Below, piece after piece: positions 7,902 through 15,311 of a stretch of 64,000 nucleotides of DNA. A program made the position numbers and the translations under genes. The notes under the pieces are model-generated. The model ran no database searches and was not told where the DNA came from. It saw nothing but the letters and a program-made list of their open reading frames with translations. Position 1 is the first letter of the stretch. Every line of letters begins with the position of its first letter. The stretch is from Candidatus Villigracilis vicinus (GTDB lineage: Bacteria > Chloroflexota > Anaerolineae > Anaerolineales > Villigracilaceae): NCBI GenBank assembly GCA_016721315.1, contig JADKIL010000004.1, forward strand, positions 1 through 64,000, in the 5' to 3' direction.

Positions 7902-7923
7902 TAGAAAAAACTAACAATATTAG
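7892..7923. promoter_or_regulatory. Two probable TetR-family operators
   Basis: Palindromes CTAAT-n3-ATTAG (7892-7904) and CTAAC-n3-ATTAG (7911-7923) have the same half sites and lie 19 bases apart. They overlap the -10 element and the expected transcription start of the TetR gene that begins at 7928, so self-repression is likely. Binding by that protein is inferred, not seen. Confidence 0.55.
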
Positions 7924-7927
7924 ATAA

Positions 7928-8563
7928 ATGAAGAAAACCAAACCCACCTCCCCCCGAGTACAACGCAACCGCGAAGCTGCCACCCAGTCCATCCTCACCG
8001 CCGCCCGCGCCATCATGCGCGCAGAAGGCGTCGCCGCCCTCTCCATGCAAGAGCTCGCCCGCCGCATGGACATGCGCGCACCGTCCCTCTACAACTACTT
8101 CTCCAGCAAAGCGGAAATTTACGATACCCTCTTCCGCCTTGGCTTCACGATGTTCGATGCACATATCAAGGAATTGACGCAGACCTCCACAGGTCTGCAT
8201 GACGAACTGCGTATCTACATCGAAGGCTATATGTCCTTCGCGCTGGAAAACCCCGATCTCTATCAACTCTGTTTTGAGCGTCCCGTGCCGGGCTTTGTCC
8301 CATCCAAAGAAAGCCTCGCCTTAAGTTTCGGCATCCTCAACCAAACCTATCAACGCGTCGAGCAATTCAAAAAGCAATTGAACACCTCTCTCACTGGTCA
8401 ACAGATCATCGATACGGTCATCGCCATCGCTCACGGTCTGACCGCCATGCATCTTGCAAACGAGCCGCACCTACCCACTGGGCAGGGTCGCTTCGGCTCT
8501 TTAATTCCCATCGTCTTATCCATCCTTGAAAAAGCCATGCCCATCAAAGGAGAAAACAAATGA
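7928..8563 (+). CDS. TetR/AcrR-family transcriptional regulator
   Basis: A 211-residue regulator. Residues 15-65 form the helix-turn-helix domain (ILTAARAIMRAEGVAALSMQ, then ELARRMDMRAPSLYNYFSSK), with the typical LYNYFSSK of recognition helix and following helix. The C-terminal ligand-binding half resembles the WHG-type subgroup (YMSFALENPDLYQLCFERP). Its stop codon overlaps the start of the DinB-like gene (ATGA), so both form one operon. Two palindromes in its promoter suggest autoregulation. The ligand is unknown. Confidence 0.85.
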   Translation: MKKTKPTSPRVQRNREAATQSILTAARAIMRAEGVAALSMQELARRMDMRAPSLYNYFSSKAEIYDTLFRLGFTMFDAHIKELTQTSTGLHDELRIYIEGYMSFALENPDLYQLCFERPVPGFVPSKESLALSFGILNQTYQRVEQFKKQLNTSLTGQQIIDTVIAIAHGLTAMHLANEPHLPTGQGRFGSLIPIVLSILEKAMPIKGENK

Positions 8564-9381
8564 CCGCCTTATCGTTATCCAATACCGTTAATGTTGAAAC
8601 TATTTCTTATACGAATGCAGATGAAGCCCATCGCCTCATGACCACCGCCCTAAGCCGCTTCATGACCCTACTAGAGTCCCTCCACGCTGACGATTGGTCC
8701 AAACCCACCGCCTGCACCGCGTGGAATGTGCATGATATGCTGGCACATCAAGCGGGGGGATACGCCAGCGGCACAAGCTACAAGGAAATGATCCGCCAGT
8801 ACACCAGCAAGCCCAAGCCGGGTCAATTACCTGAAGATGCGATCAATGATCTGCAAGTCGGTGAACGCGCCGATAAAACTCCCGCAGAATTGATCGCCGA
8901 ATTGAAACAAGTTGGTGAAATCGCCGCGTACAACTGGGCGTACGGTTTCAATGCCATCAAGTGGATCGCCACCCCTCACCCCGTCGGCGGCTTTATGCCC
9001 ATCCGTCATCTCATGTGGGTCATCCACAGCCGCGATACGTGGATGCACCGCCTCGACGTATGCCGCGCCACGAACCGTCCCTTCGAGCAGACCCGCGAAC
9101 ACGACGGTCGCATTATGGAATTAGTTGTGTTGGATACAGCAAAGAAGTTGAATAAAAAACTTAACGGTCAAGCCATCACATTATCACTGACCGGCATGGC
9201 AGGCGGAACATGGCAAATCGGCAAAGGCGAGCCTGCAGCCGAAATGGAAATGGACGCGCTCGATTTCAACATCTTCGTCTCGGGGCGTTTCTCGTATGAA
9301 GAAGGCATGAAGCGCGCGAATATATCAGGAGACACAGCGCTCGTAAAAAACGCGTTCAAAGACTTCTTGATTCTTTATTAA
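8560..9381 (+). CDS. DinB / maleylpyruvate isomerase-like (MDMPI) protein
   Basis: A 273-residue protein of the DinB-like four-helix family, in the branch with maleylpyruvate isomerase N-terminal domains. The start of the domain (RFMTLLESLHADDWSKPTACTAWNVHDMLAHQAGGY, here in two pieces) carries a likely metal-binding His63; another likely ligand set lies in HSRDTWMHRLD near residues 149-159. The C-terminal part (about 190-270) resembles the SCP2-like domain often fused to such proteins. Members act in thiol-dependent isomerisation or detoxification, but the reaction here is unknown. It is coupled to the TetR gene by a 4-base overlap, and so is probably controlled by it. Confidence 0.75.
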   Translation: MTALSLSNTVNVETISYTNADEAHRLMTTALSRFMTLLESLHADDWSKPTACTAWNVHDMLAHQAGGYASGTSYKEMIRQYTSKPKPGQLPEDAINDLQVGERADKTPAELIAELKQVGEIAAYNWAYGFNAIKWIATPHPVGGFMPIRHLMWVIHSRDTWMHRLDVCRATNRPFEQTREHDGRIMELVVLDTAKKLNKKLNGQAITLSLTGMAGGTWQIGKGEPAAEMEMDALDFNIFVSGRFSYEEGMKRANISGDTALVKNAFKDFLILY

Positions 9382-9396
9382 GTTCTACGCCAAACG

Positions 9397-9434
9397 AAAG
9401 AGACAGCCTCATGATGGGGCTGTCTCTTTTTATT
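9397..9434 (+). terminator. Hairpin terminator between convergent genes
   Basis: Stem AAAGAGACAGCC / GGCTGTCTCTTT followed by TTTATTTT. It ends the TetR-DinB operon and lies next to the stop of the minus-strand potD-like gene. Confidence 0.8.
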
Positions 9435-9463
9435 TTCTAGAAAACAAATGTTGTTTTAATAAA

Positions 9464-10600
9464 CTACTTCACTTCCGTCCACAGTTGGTCGAAGATGGAG
9501 GCATTTTCTGGGGTGAGGGATTTGAGCCAGTGTCCGTTCGTGACGGCTTCGGCAGGGACGCTGGAGATGTTGGATTGCATGTAACCTGCGTACACATCGG
9601 GCTGATTCGCCTTGGCGTATTCGACCGCAGCCGCATTCGGGTTGGAGCCTGAGTGGTCGCGCATGACCATCCAGAAGACATCGGCTTGGTTGAGGTAATT
9701 GAGCCAGGCGTAGGCGGCGTCGGCATGGGGCGCGTCTTTCATCACGGCAAAATTATCCTGCCAAAGGATGACGCCTTCGCTGGGATACACATATGCAAAG
9801 GCGGGTTTCTCAATGACGGTGGTGAACGCTTCGGTGCTCCAGATGATGCCGAGGTCTGCTTCTCCGCCGATGAGCGCGGTCTTCGGGCTGTCTGAGTCGA
9901 AGATGCGGATGTTGGCGGTCAGTTCCTTGAGTTTGGCTTTGGCTTCGTCGAGTTGAGCGGGGTCGGTGGAGTTGGCATCGTAGCCAAGCGCGAGCAGGGT
10001 GATGGTAATCATCGTGCGCGAGTCGTCCACGGCGATGATGTGACCGGCGTATTCGGCATTCCACAAATCAGCGTAGGAGGTCGGCGGGGTCTTCACGGTT
10101 TCGGTGTTGTAGACGATGCCCGTCGAGCCACCCTGGTATGGCAGGCTGAATTTATTATCAGGGTCGAAGGCGGGATTCAAAAACGCAGGATTGAAATTGC
10201 TCATCACGCTCAGTTGAGATTTGTCGAGTTCGGCGAACAAATCTTTTTCGACCATCAACTGCACCATGTCATCACTCGGTTGGACGATGTCATAGCCGGA
10301 TGCGCCGCGTTCCAACTTGGCGAGTTGTTCGCTTTGGCTGGCAAAGGTATCGTGATTGACCGTCACGCCGTAGGCTTCTTCAAAGCAGTTGATGATGTCA
10401 TCGGGAATGTATTCAGACCAGGTGAACATGTTGAGTTCTTTGGAAGTCACTTCCACTTTCGGAGAAGGCTGGGGGCAGGCAGAGTCTGAGGCGGGGGCTT
10501 CTGCTTGGGGCGCGGGAGTAGAGGCAGACCCACATGCGGTGAGAATCAAGATTGGGACGAGAATCAGGCTGAGGTTAAGTAAGATGCGGGTGTTCTTCAT
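9464..10600 (-). CDS. PotD-like spermidine/putrescine-binding lipoprotein
   Basis: Using the ATG at 10600 (AAGGAGA site nine bases upstream) gives 378 residues. The signal peptide ends in lipobox LTAC with Cys23, followed by an Ala/Pro linker. The mature protein is a type-2 periplasmic binding protein of the PotD/PotF group: ELNMFTWSEYIPDDII near residues 55-70, NHDTFASQSEQLAKL, GYDIVQPSDDMVQ, PYQGGSTGIVYN, and SEGVILWQDNFAV. Such proteins deliver polyamines to an ABC permease. No permease or ATPase of that type is in the window, so either a distant one is used or the protein only senses. The start overlaps the stop of aguB by a few bases. A longer in-frame start at 10654 is less likely because it lies inside aguB and would bury the signal peptide. 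Confidence 0.88.
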   Translation of the reverse strand: MKNTRILLNLSLILVPILILTACGSASTPAPQAEAPASDSACPQPSPKVEVTSKELNMFTWSEYIPDDIINCFEEAYGVTVNHDTFASQSEQLAKLERGASGYDIVQPSDDMVQLMVEKDLFAELDKSQLSVMSNFNPAFLNPAFDPDNKFSLPYQGGSTGIVYNTETVKTPPTSYADLWNAEYAGHIIAVDDSRTMITITLLALGYDANSTDPAQLDEAKAKLKELTANIRIFDSDSPKTALIGGEADLGIIWSTEAFTTVIEKPAFAYVYPSEGVILWQDNFAVMKDAPHADAAYAWLNYLNQADVFWMVMRDHSGSNPNAAAVEYAKANQPDVYAGYMQSNISSVPAEAVTNGHWLKSLTPENASIFDQLWTEVK

Positions 10601-11511
10601 TTCAAATCTCCTTGGGCGGGCTTGATTTTTCGGAGGGGTGTTTCCTCCATCCATTCTGGCGCTTCATCACCAGACCATTTCTGAAGAATGTTTCCGTACA
10701 CAGACGGGCGGCGCTGATGCAGAAGCGGGAAGTGCCAGCGCCACTCTTTGATGACGTCGCGGCTGACCTCTGCGATGATGACTTCGGTTTTATCGCGCGA
10801 GGCGCGGGCGAGGATGCGTCCATCGGGTCCACAGACAAAACTACTGCCATAAAATGTGACGCCGTTCTCCGAGCCGACGCGATTGATGGCGGCGATGAAA
10901 ATTCCGTTGGCAATGGCGTGACCGCGCATGACGGTCTCCCATGAGTCTTGCGTGTCCATTACATGGTCTTCGGGTTCGTCGCCGATGGCGGTGGGATAGA
11001 CGATAAGCTCCGCGCCGCCGAGGGCGTAGATGCGCGCAATTTCTGGATACCATTGGTCGTAGCAGGTGGGCGTGGCGATGGTGAGCGCGTCGAGTTTGAC
11101 GACAGGAAATTGGTCACTGCCTGCGTAGTAGTCGGTTTCGTGATAGCCATTGCCCGATGGGATTTGAATCTTGCGCGTCACGCCGACGAGCGCGCCGGTT
11201 TCATCGTGGACGGTGGCGGTGTCGAATAGATTTCCATCCTGCGCTTCTTCATATAAACTGCCGACGATTTTGACTTTGTGAGTCTTTGCCATTTGACTGA
11301 AGAACCGCTCCGACTCTCCGCCGGGAATTGATTCTGCAAAGTTGAATCCATCTGGCTGACGGGCGCCGGGGAAGTAAGGGATAAGCGAGAACTCTGGCAG
11401 GCAGACGAGTTCCGCTCCGCGCTGCGCGGCTTCGGCGATGAGGCTGCGGTATTGGTCTTTCATTGAGTCCATGCTGCCGGAGTAGGCAAGTTGGATGAGG
11501 GCAATTTTCAT
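10597..11511 (-). CDS. aguB: N-carbamoylputrescine amidohydrolase
   Basis: A 304-residue carbon-nitrogen hydrolase. The Glu-Lys-Cys triad is visible: Glu40 (LPEF), Lys114 (RKIQIP) and Cys150 in TCYDQWYPE. The phrase CxDQWxPE and the context next to agmatine deiminase point to N-carbamoylputrescine hydrolysis to putrescine, CO2 and ammonia. The start has an AAAGGAG site. It is the middle gene of aguA-aguB-potD on the minus strand. The related beta-ureidopropionase activity cannot be excluded from sequence alone. Confidence 0.85.
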   Translation of the reverse strand: MKIALIQLAYSGSMDSMKDQYRSLIAEAAQRGAELVCLPEFSLIPYFPGARQPDGFNFAESIPGGESERFFSQMAKTHKVKIVGSLYEEAQDGNLFDTATVHDETGALVGVTRKIQIPSGNGYHETDYYAGSDQFPVVKLDALTIATPTCYDQWYPEIARIYALGGAELIVYPTAIGDEPEDHVMDTQDSWETVMRGHAIANGIFIAAINRVGSENGVTFYGSSFVCGPDGRILARASRDKTEVIIAEVSRDVIKEWRWHFPLLHQRRPSVYGNILQKWSGDEAPEWMEETPLRKIKPAQGDLK

Positions 11512-11543
11512 GATTGCTCCTTTTTGTAACCCTGAGGAGCGTT

Positions 11544-11601
11544 CAAAGGGTCACGAAGGGAAACCTCTTAAAACCATTGGTGTAGCCTTAGTGACCCTTT
11601 G
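11544..11601. repeat. Inverted repeat between aguA and aguB
   Basis: Arms CAAAGGGTCAC (11544-11554) and GTGACCCTTTG (11591-11601) are perfect, with 36 bases between them. It lies in the 102-base gap inside the operon. It could form a hairpin in the message or be a dispersed repeat. Confidence 0.5.
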
Positions 11602-11613
11602 TGGTAAATCTTC

Positions 11614-12716
11614 TTATTTTGATTTCGCGCTGGGCTGCTGCTGGGTGATGCAATGCACCATGCCGCCGCCGAGGAGAATCTCACGTCCGCTTTTCACGCC
11701 GACGACTTTGCGTTCGGGCATGAGCTTCTGCAGGGTTTCAAGCGCAACTGCATCCGCAGGGTCGTTGTAGAGCGGCACGACACATCCGCCATTGGCGAGG
11801 TAGAAGTTAATGTAGGAAGGTCCCATGAAGGTGCCAGCCACACGCTCCAACACACCTTCGACAGAGTCAATGCCTTCGGTCTCTTCTTCGGTGACATAGA
11901 TGGGAGCGGGGTTGTGCAGTTTGTGAACTTTCAACTTGCGTCCCTTTGCATCGGTGGCATTTTGCAGCAACTCATACGCTTCCATGATGATGTCGTATTC
12001 GGGGTCGTTCTTGTCATCCGTCCATTCCACGACCACTTCGCCCGGGCGGATGAACGCGCACAGACCATCGACATGTCCATCGGTTTCATCGTGTAATGAG
12101 CCGCGCGGAATCCAAATGGTCTTTTCGATGCCAAGATAATCGTGCAAATATTTTTCGATTTCTTCTTTGGTGAGGTCAGGGTTGCGATTGGGGTTTAACA
12201 AACATTGAGCGGTGGTAATGAGTGTCCCTTCGCCGTCCACGGTGATGGCTCCGCCTTCGAGTACCATGTTGGCTTTGTAACGGTCGAGCCATTCCATCTC
12301 TGCCACCTTGCGCGGGACGAGGTCATCCAAATCCAGGGGAAATAAATGCCTTCGGTCAAACCGCCCCAGGCATTGAAGTCCCAATCCACAGCGCGGACTT
12401 CTTTTCCGTTGTTGACGAAGATAGGTCCGCTGTCACGGATCCATGAATCATTGTAGGAGATTTCCACCACGCGAATATGGTCAGGGAGTTTGTTACGCGC
12501 GTTCTTGAACTGCGCCGCCGAGACTCCCACGGTCACTTTTTCAAATTGGCTGATGGCGATTGCCGTCTCAGCATATGCGGCTTGGGCAGGCTTCGCGCCG
12601 AGGCGGTAGGTATCTGTGCGGTCGGGCCACAACATCCAACAGCCATCATGCTTTTCAAATTCGCCTGGCATGTGGAAACCGTCTGCGTGTGGTGTGCTGG
12701 TCAATAGTTTGGGCAT
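11614..12716 (-). pseudogene. aguA: Agmatine deiminase, frame broken by one base
   Basis: Two minus-strand frames together make a full agmatine deiminase of about 366 residues. The N-terminal part (12716 to about 12338) has GFHMPGEFEKHDGCWMLWPD, NDSWIRDSGPIFV and DWDFNAWGGL; the C-terminal part (about 12338 to 11614) has MVLEGGAITVDGEGT, HDETDGHVDG and the catalytic-cysteine end LLGGGMVHCITQQQP. They join at FPW/DLDDL, where one G seems to be missing in the codon after TGG. The enzyme turns agmatine into N-carbamoylputrescine and ammonia. An AAGGAGA site precedes the ATG at 12716. All catalytic regions are kept, so a sequencing error or a very recent mutation is likely. Confidence 0.85.
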
Positions 12717-12742
12717 ACACTCTCCTTTGGGGTGAAAATGCG

Positions 12743-12769
12743 AATAAATTGTCTGTCTGACAATTTATT
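12743..12769. promoter_or_regulatory. Probable TetR operator 1 in the agu promoter
   Basis: Perfect palindrome with 11-base arms (AATAAATTGTC and GACAATTTATT) and a 5-base centre. The core ATTGTC-n5-GACAAT is the same as in operator 2. It covers the expected transcription start of aguA and part of its -10 element. Confidence 0.75.
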
Positions 12770-12795
12770 CTATGCAAGTTGATGAATTCTGTCAA
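12767..12795 (-). promoter_or_regulatory. Sigma70-type promoter of aguA-aguB-potD
   Basis: Read on the minus strand: -35 TTGACA (12795-12790), 17-base spacer, -10 TAGAAT (12772-12767). Operator 1 overlaps the -10 and operator 2 touches the -35, a layout that fits repression. Confidence 0.75.
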
Positions 12796-12824
12796 GATAG
12801 ATTGTCAGTTAGACAATCTATCTT
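12794..12824. promoter_or_regulatory. Probable TetR operator 2 between agu and tetR promoters
   Basis: Perfect palindrome with 13-base arms starting AAGATAGATTGTC and a 5-base centre AGTTA. It contains the same ATTGTC-n5-GACAAT core as operator 1, and lies upstream of the TATAAT (12835-12840) of the TetR gene, over its likely -35. Confidence 0.75.
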
Positions 12825-12834
12825 TGAGCATTGG

Positions 12835-12840
12835 TATAAT
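12835..12840 (+). promoter_or_regulatory. -10 element of the 12876 TetR gene
   Basis: TATAAT, with a TAGACA at 12810-12815 as a possible -35 (19-base spacer). The latter is inside operator 2, so the regulator probably also controls itself. Confidence 0.55.
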
Positions 12841-12875
12841 TCCCCACTAGAAACTTCAGATCATGGACGGCTGAT

Positions 12876-13463
12876 ATGGGACGCAAAAAACTGGTTGACC
12901 AAAGACAAATAGAAATTCTCGATGCCTTCGAGCGATGTCTCCTCCAATATGGACTGGAGGAATGTACGCTTGAGCGTGTAGCGCAGGAAGCGGGCAAAAG
13001 CCGCAACATCATCCGTCACTATATCGGCAATCGTGATGACCTGATCGCTGCCTTTGTCGAGCGCATCCTGCTGCGCATCAAACAGGTGGCGGCAGATATA
13101 CTGGAAAACACGCCCAAACAACGACTTATCCCCAATGTTTTGAATTTTCTATTTGAAGAACGAAAAGTAGATTCTCCCCCAGATCTCGGCGAACGAATGC
13201 TTGGCGGCATGTGGCGCATCCGCGAACAAAGCCCGCTCACCCAGCAGGCGTTGCTCAACTTCTACAAGGAATTCGAAAAGATCCTCACAGAGGGTTTATC
13301 TCATCTATACCCAAATGTACCTGTCAAGAAATGTCAGGAAGTTGCCTATTCGATCATTTGCCTCGCGGAAACTAATTGGGTGCTGGGCTCTGTTGGTGTG
13401 GATATCTCCCATACACGTATGGTACGTCGTTCAGCAGAATATCTGTTGCAAACATTGGAATGA
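12876..13463 (+). CDS. TetR-family regulator of the polyamine genes
   Basis: A 195-residue protein with an N-terminal helix-turn-helix domain (residues 10-55: QIEILDAFERCLLQYGLEEC, then TLERVAQEAGKSRNIIRHYI). The HYIGNRDDLI pattern resembles BetI/RutR-type members. The remaining 140 residues are the helical ligand-binding part. The gene is divergent from aguA-aguB-potD and shares with it a 160-base region holding two identical-core palindromes, so it most likely represses both. Agmatine or a polyamine is an obvious candidate ligand, but this is only inferred from position. Confidence 0.85.
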   Translation: MGRKKLVDQRQIEILDAFERCLLQYGLEECTLERVAQEAGKSRNIIRHYIGNRDDLIAAFVERILLRIKQVAADILENTPKQRLIPNVLNFLFEERKVDSPPDLGERMLGGMWRIREQSPLTQQALLNFYKEFEKILTEGLSHLYPNVPVKKCQEVAYSIICLAETNWVLGSVGVDISHTRMVRRSAEYLLQTLE

Positions 13464-13566
13464 CCGCCGCACATTCAAGATCTTTCTCATGAGAGGTCCC
13501 ATCAAATATAACGCCAGTACTCATGGGTACATACAGGAAGGGAACAGCTGGTTCCTAAAAGAGTAG
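13457..13566 (+). pseudogene. Degenerate 3' tail of a paralogue of the 6783-7787 gene
   Basis: Directly after the TetR stop, the frame ending at TAG 13564-13566 reads GPIKYNASTHGYIQEGNSWFLKE at its end. The last residues match the C-terminus of the unknown 334-residue protein (NNASQYGYQQDGNSWVLKR): NAS..GY.Q.GNSW.LK is shared. A weaker match (WND against WKD) suggests that the remnant begins near 13457, overlapping the end of the TetR gene. No start codon or upstream part is present. Confidence 0.75.
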
Positions 13567-13607
13567 AATAGTACATACACACATTAAACAACAACCAAAG
13601 GTCTGCT

Positions 13608-14165
13608 ATGCGAAAAATTCCATACTACCTCCTGACCAGCATCATGATCCTGGGCTGCGCCATCCCAACTTTTCTCACGCCCTTATCGGGAGCGAACAGC
13701 GAAGACTGCTCCAATATTGAAATTACAGATACCGACGTGGAAAAGAACCTTGCATACGGTGCTTCCATGTTCTCTGATTGGAAGCGCAGTTACACCGTCC
13801 AGCAAGACCAAACCTACGCCTTCTATTTAAATAACCCGCTTGGTGCTGCTGCAAGTGTCACCACACTTGCCCTGTGTGATGCCCGGAATGAACTAAAGAG
13901 TTACGCCAATCCGGGAAACCTGGACATTCTGCTCTCGAACTATGATGAGTTCAAACAGACCGCCTCGTGCGAACAGGATGGCACCCTGCTATTCCAATTT
14001 ACGGCATACAACGACGATTTTAAATACGATATCCACTTTTGGTTTGAGCCGCTTAAAGAGCGCAATCGCGCCCGCGAAGTGATGGTTGTATTCCCTGTGA
14101 GCGACCTGCAAAGCATGGAGAAATATTCCACAACATTGTTCCCGGACATCCCGTTTTGCCCCTGA
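13608..14165 (+). CDS. Hypothetical lipoprotein
   Basis: A 185-residue protein with a signal peptide ending in lipobox ILGC (Cys17). The mature part contains four or more cysteines (DCSN, LCDAR, SCEQD, PFCP) that may form disulfides, and a likely beta-sandwich pattern (YTVQQDQTYAFYLNNP, HFWFEPL). No family is recognised. It stands alone between the TetR gene and the signalling island. Confidence 0.65.
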   Translation: MRKIPYYLLTSIMILGCAIPTFLTPLSGANSEDCSNIEITDTDVEKNLAYGASMFSDWKRSYTVQQDQTYAFYLNNPLGAAASVTTLALCDARNELKSYANPGNLDILLSNYDEFKQTASCEQDGTLLFQFTAYNDDFKYDIHFWFEPLKERNRAREVMVVFPVSDLQSMEKYSTTLFPDIPFCP

Positions 14166-14204
14166 TTTTACAACCAGTCTTTTCATTTGATTCGCCCGCT
14201 TAAA

Positions 14205-14238
14205 TCACAGACCGCCATGCTAAGCATGGCGGTCTGTG
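14205..14238. terminator. Strong hairpin between convergent genes
   Basis: A near-perfect stem-loop: CACAGACCGCCATGC paired with GCATGGCGGTCTGTG around TAA-type loop. There is no clear T run on either side, so it may act as a weak bidirectional terminator or as a message-stabilising hairpin between the lipoprotein gene and the minus-strand HD-GYP gene. Confidence 0.6.
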
Positions 14239-14266
14239 CAATTGTATAAGAAAATCTGAACTACGG

Positions 14267-15283
14267 TCATTCAGGAATTAAGACGGTGGTGATTTCCAGA
14301 ATGACCTTTGAGAACAGATCAACGACCTGCGGGTCAAAATGTATACCCGATTGTTCCTGAATGAATGTCAACGTCTTTTCGCGGCTCCATGCCTTACGAT
14401 ACGGACGATCGGAAGTCAGGGCATCCCACACATCGACCACGGCAAATATTCTTGCAGAGAGGGGAATGTCCGTGCCCTTCAATCCGCGTGGATAGCCCGT
14501 ACCATCCCATTTTTCGTGATGGCAAAGCGGAATATCGAGAGCGGGTCGCAGATATTCAATGGGGTAAAGCATGTCATACGCCATTTGTGGGTGTTTACGC
14601 ATTAACTCCCATTCTGATTCGGTTAACTTATCCGGTTTTAACAGGACTGAATCCGGTATTCCCAGTTTTCCCATGTCGTGTAATAACGCTCCGCGTTGGA
14701 TGTGCATGAGTTCATCACCATGAATGCCGAAAAGACCGGCAAGTTTCTTGGTAAGTTCGGTGACGCGCCTGGTATGACCTTCCGTTTCTTTATCGCGCAG
14801 GTCCATGGCGTGTGACCAGCCTTCGATGGTTTTGTCATACGCCAGGAGGAGTTGTTGGTGAGTCGTCTCAAGATTCTGACGTTCTTCAAGAAGCTTGCGG
14901 TATCGATTCAAGCGCGAAATGCCCAGCAGGCGGGCACGCAATTCATAACGGTCGGGCGGCTTGGAAATGAAGTCATCCGCTCCGGCATCCAACCCACTGA
15001 GCAAAGATTGCCGATCATCCAGCGCGGTGAGGAATAGAATGGGAACTTCTGCAATGGACGGATCACTGCGGATGCGCCGGCATGTTTCAAAACCATCCAT
15101 GCCCGGCATCATCACATCCAGCAATATAATATCAGGAAGAATGGCTTTTGCCACTTCAATGGCTTGATAGCCGTTCTCTGCCATTGCCAGGTCGTAGCCG
15201 TCGGCTTCCAAAATGGAAACCAGCACTTCGCGTCCAGCGGTGTCATCATCCACGATAAGAACAGTGCTTCTCAGGTCATTCAT
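14267..15283 (-). CDS. Response regulator with HD-GYP output (c-di-GMP phosphodiesterase)
   Basis: Starting at ATG 15283 (GGAG six bases upstream; an in-frame GTG at 15295 lacks a site) the protein has 338 residues. Residues 5-125 are a receiver domain with Asp56 as phosphoacceptor and Lys108. A helix leads to an HD-GYP domain: His170 in GHTRRV, HD at 202-203, HP at 231, and HHEKWDGTGYP at 255-265. All metal ligands and the GYP motif are present, so active cleavage of c-di-GMP is expected. It is the last gene of the signalling island and follows the REC-PAS-kinase by 28 bases. Confidence 0.92.
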   Translation of the reverse strand: MNDLRSTVLIVDDDTAGREVLVSILEADGYDLAMAENGYQAIEVAKAILPDIILLDVMMPGMDGFETCRRIRSDPSIAEVPILFLTALDDRQSLLSGLDAGADDFISKPPDRYELRARLLGISRLNRYRKLLEERQNLETTHQQLLLAYDKTIEGWSHAMDLRDKETEGHTRRVTELTKKLAGLFGIHGDELMHIQRGALLHDMGKLGIPDSVLLKPDKLTESEWELMRKHPQMAYDMLYPIEYLRPALDIPLCHHEKWDGTGYPRGLKGTDIPLSARIFAVVDVWDALTSDRPYRKAWSREKTLTFIQEQSGIHFDPQVVDLFSKVILEITTVLIPE

Positions 15284-15311
15284 GTTAATCTCCACTAAAT
15301 TTCACGTGGTT

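Noticed and set aside
9464..10600. A complete polyamine ABC transporter
   Set aside because: Only the binding protein is present; the neighbouring ABC genes belong to an ABC-2 exporter and a polar amino-acid importer far away.
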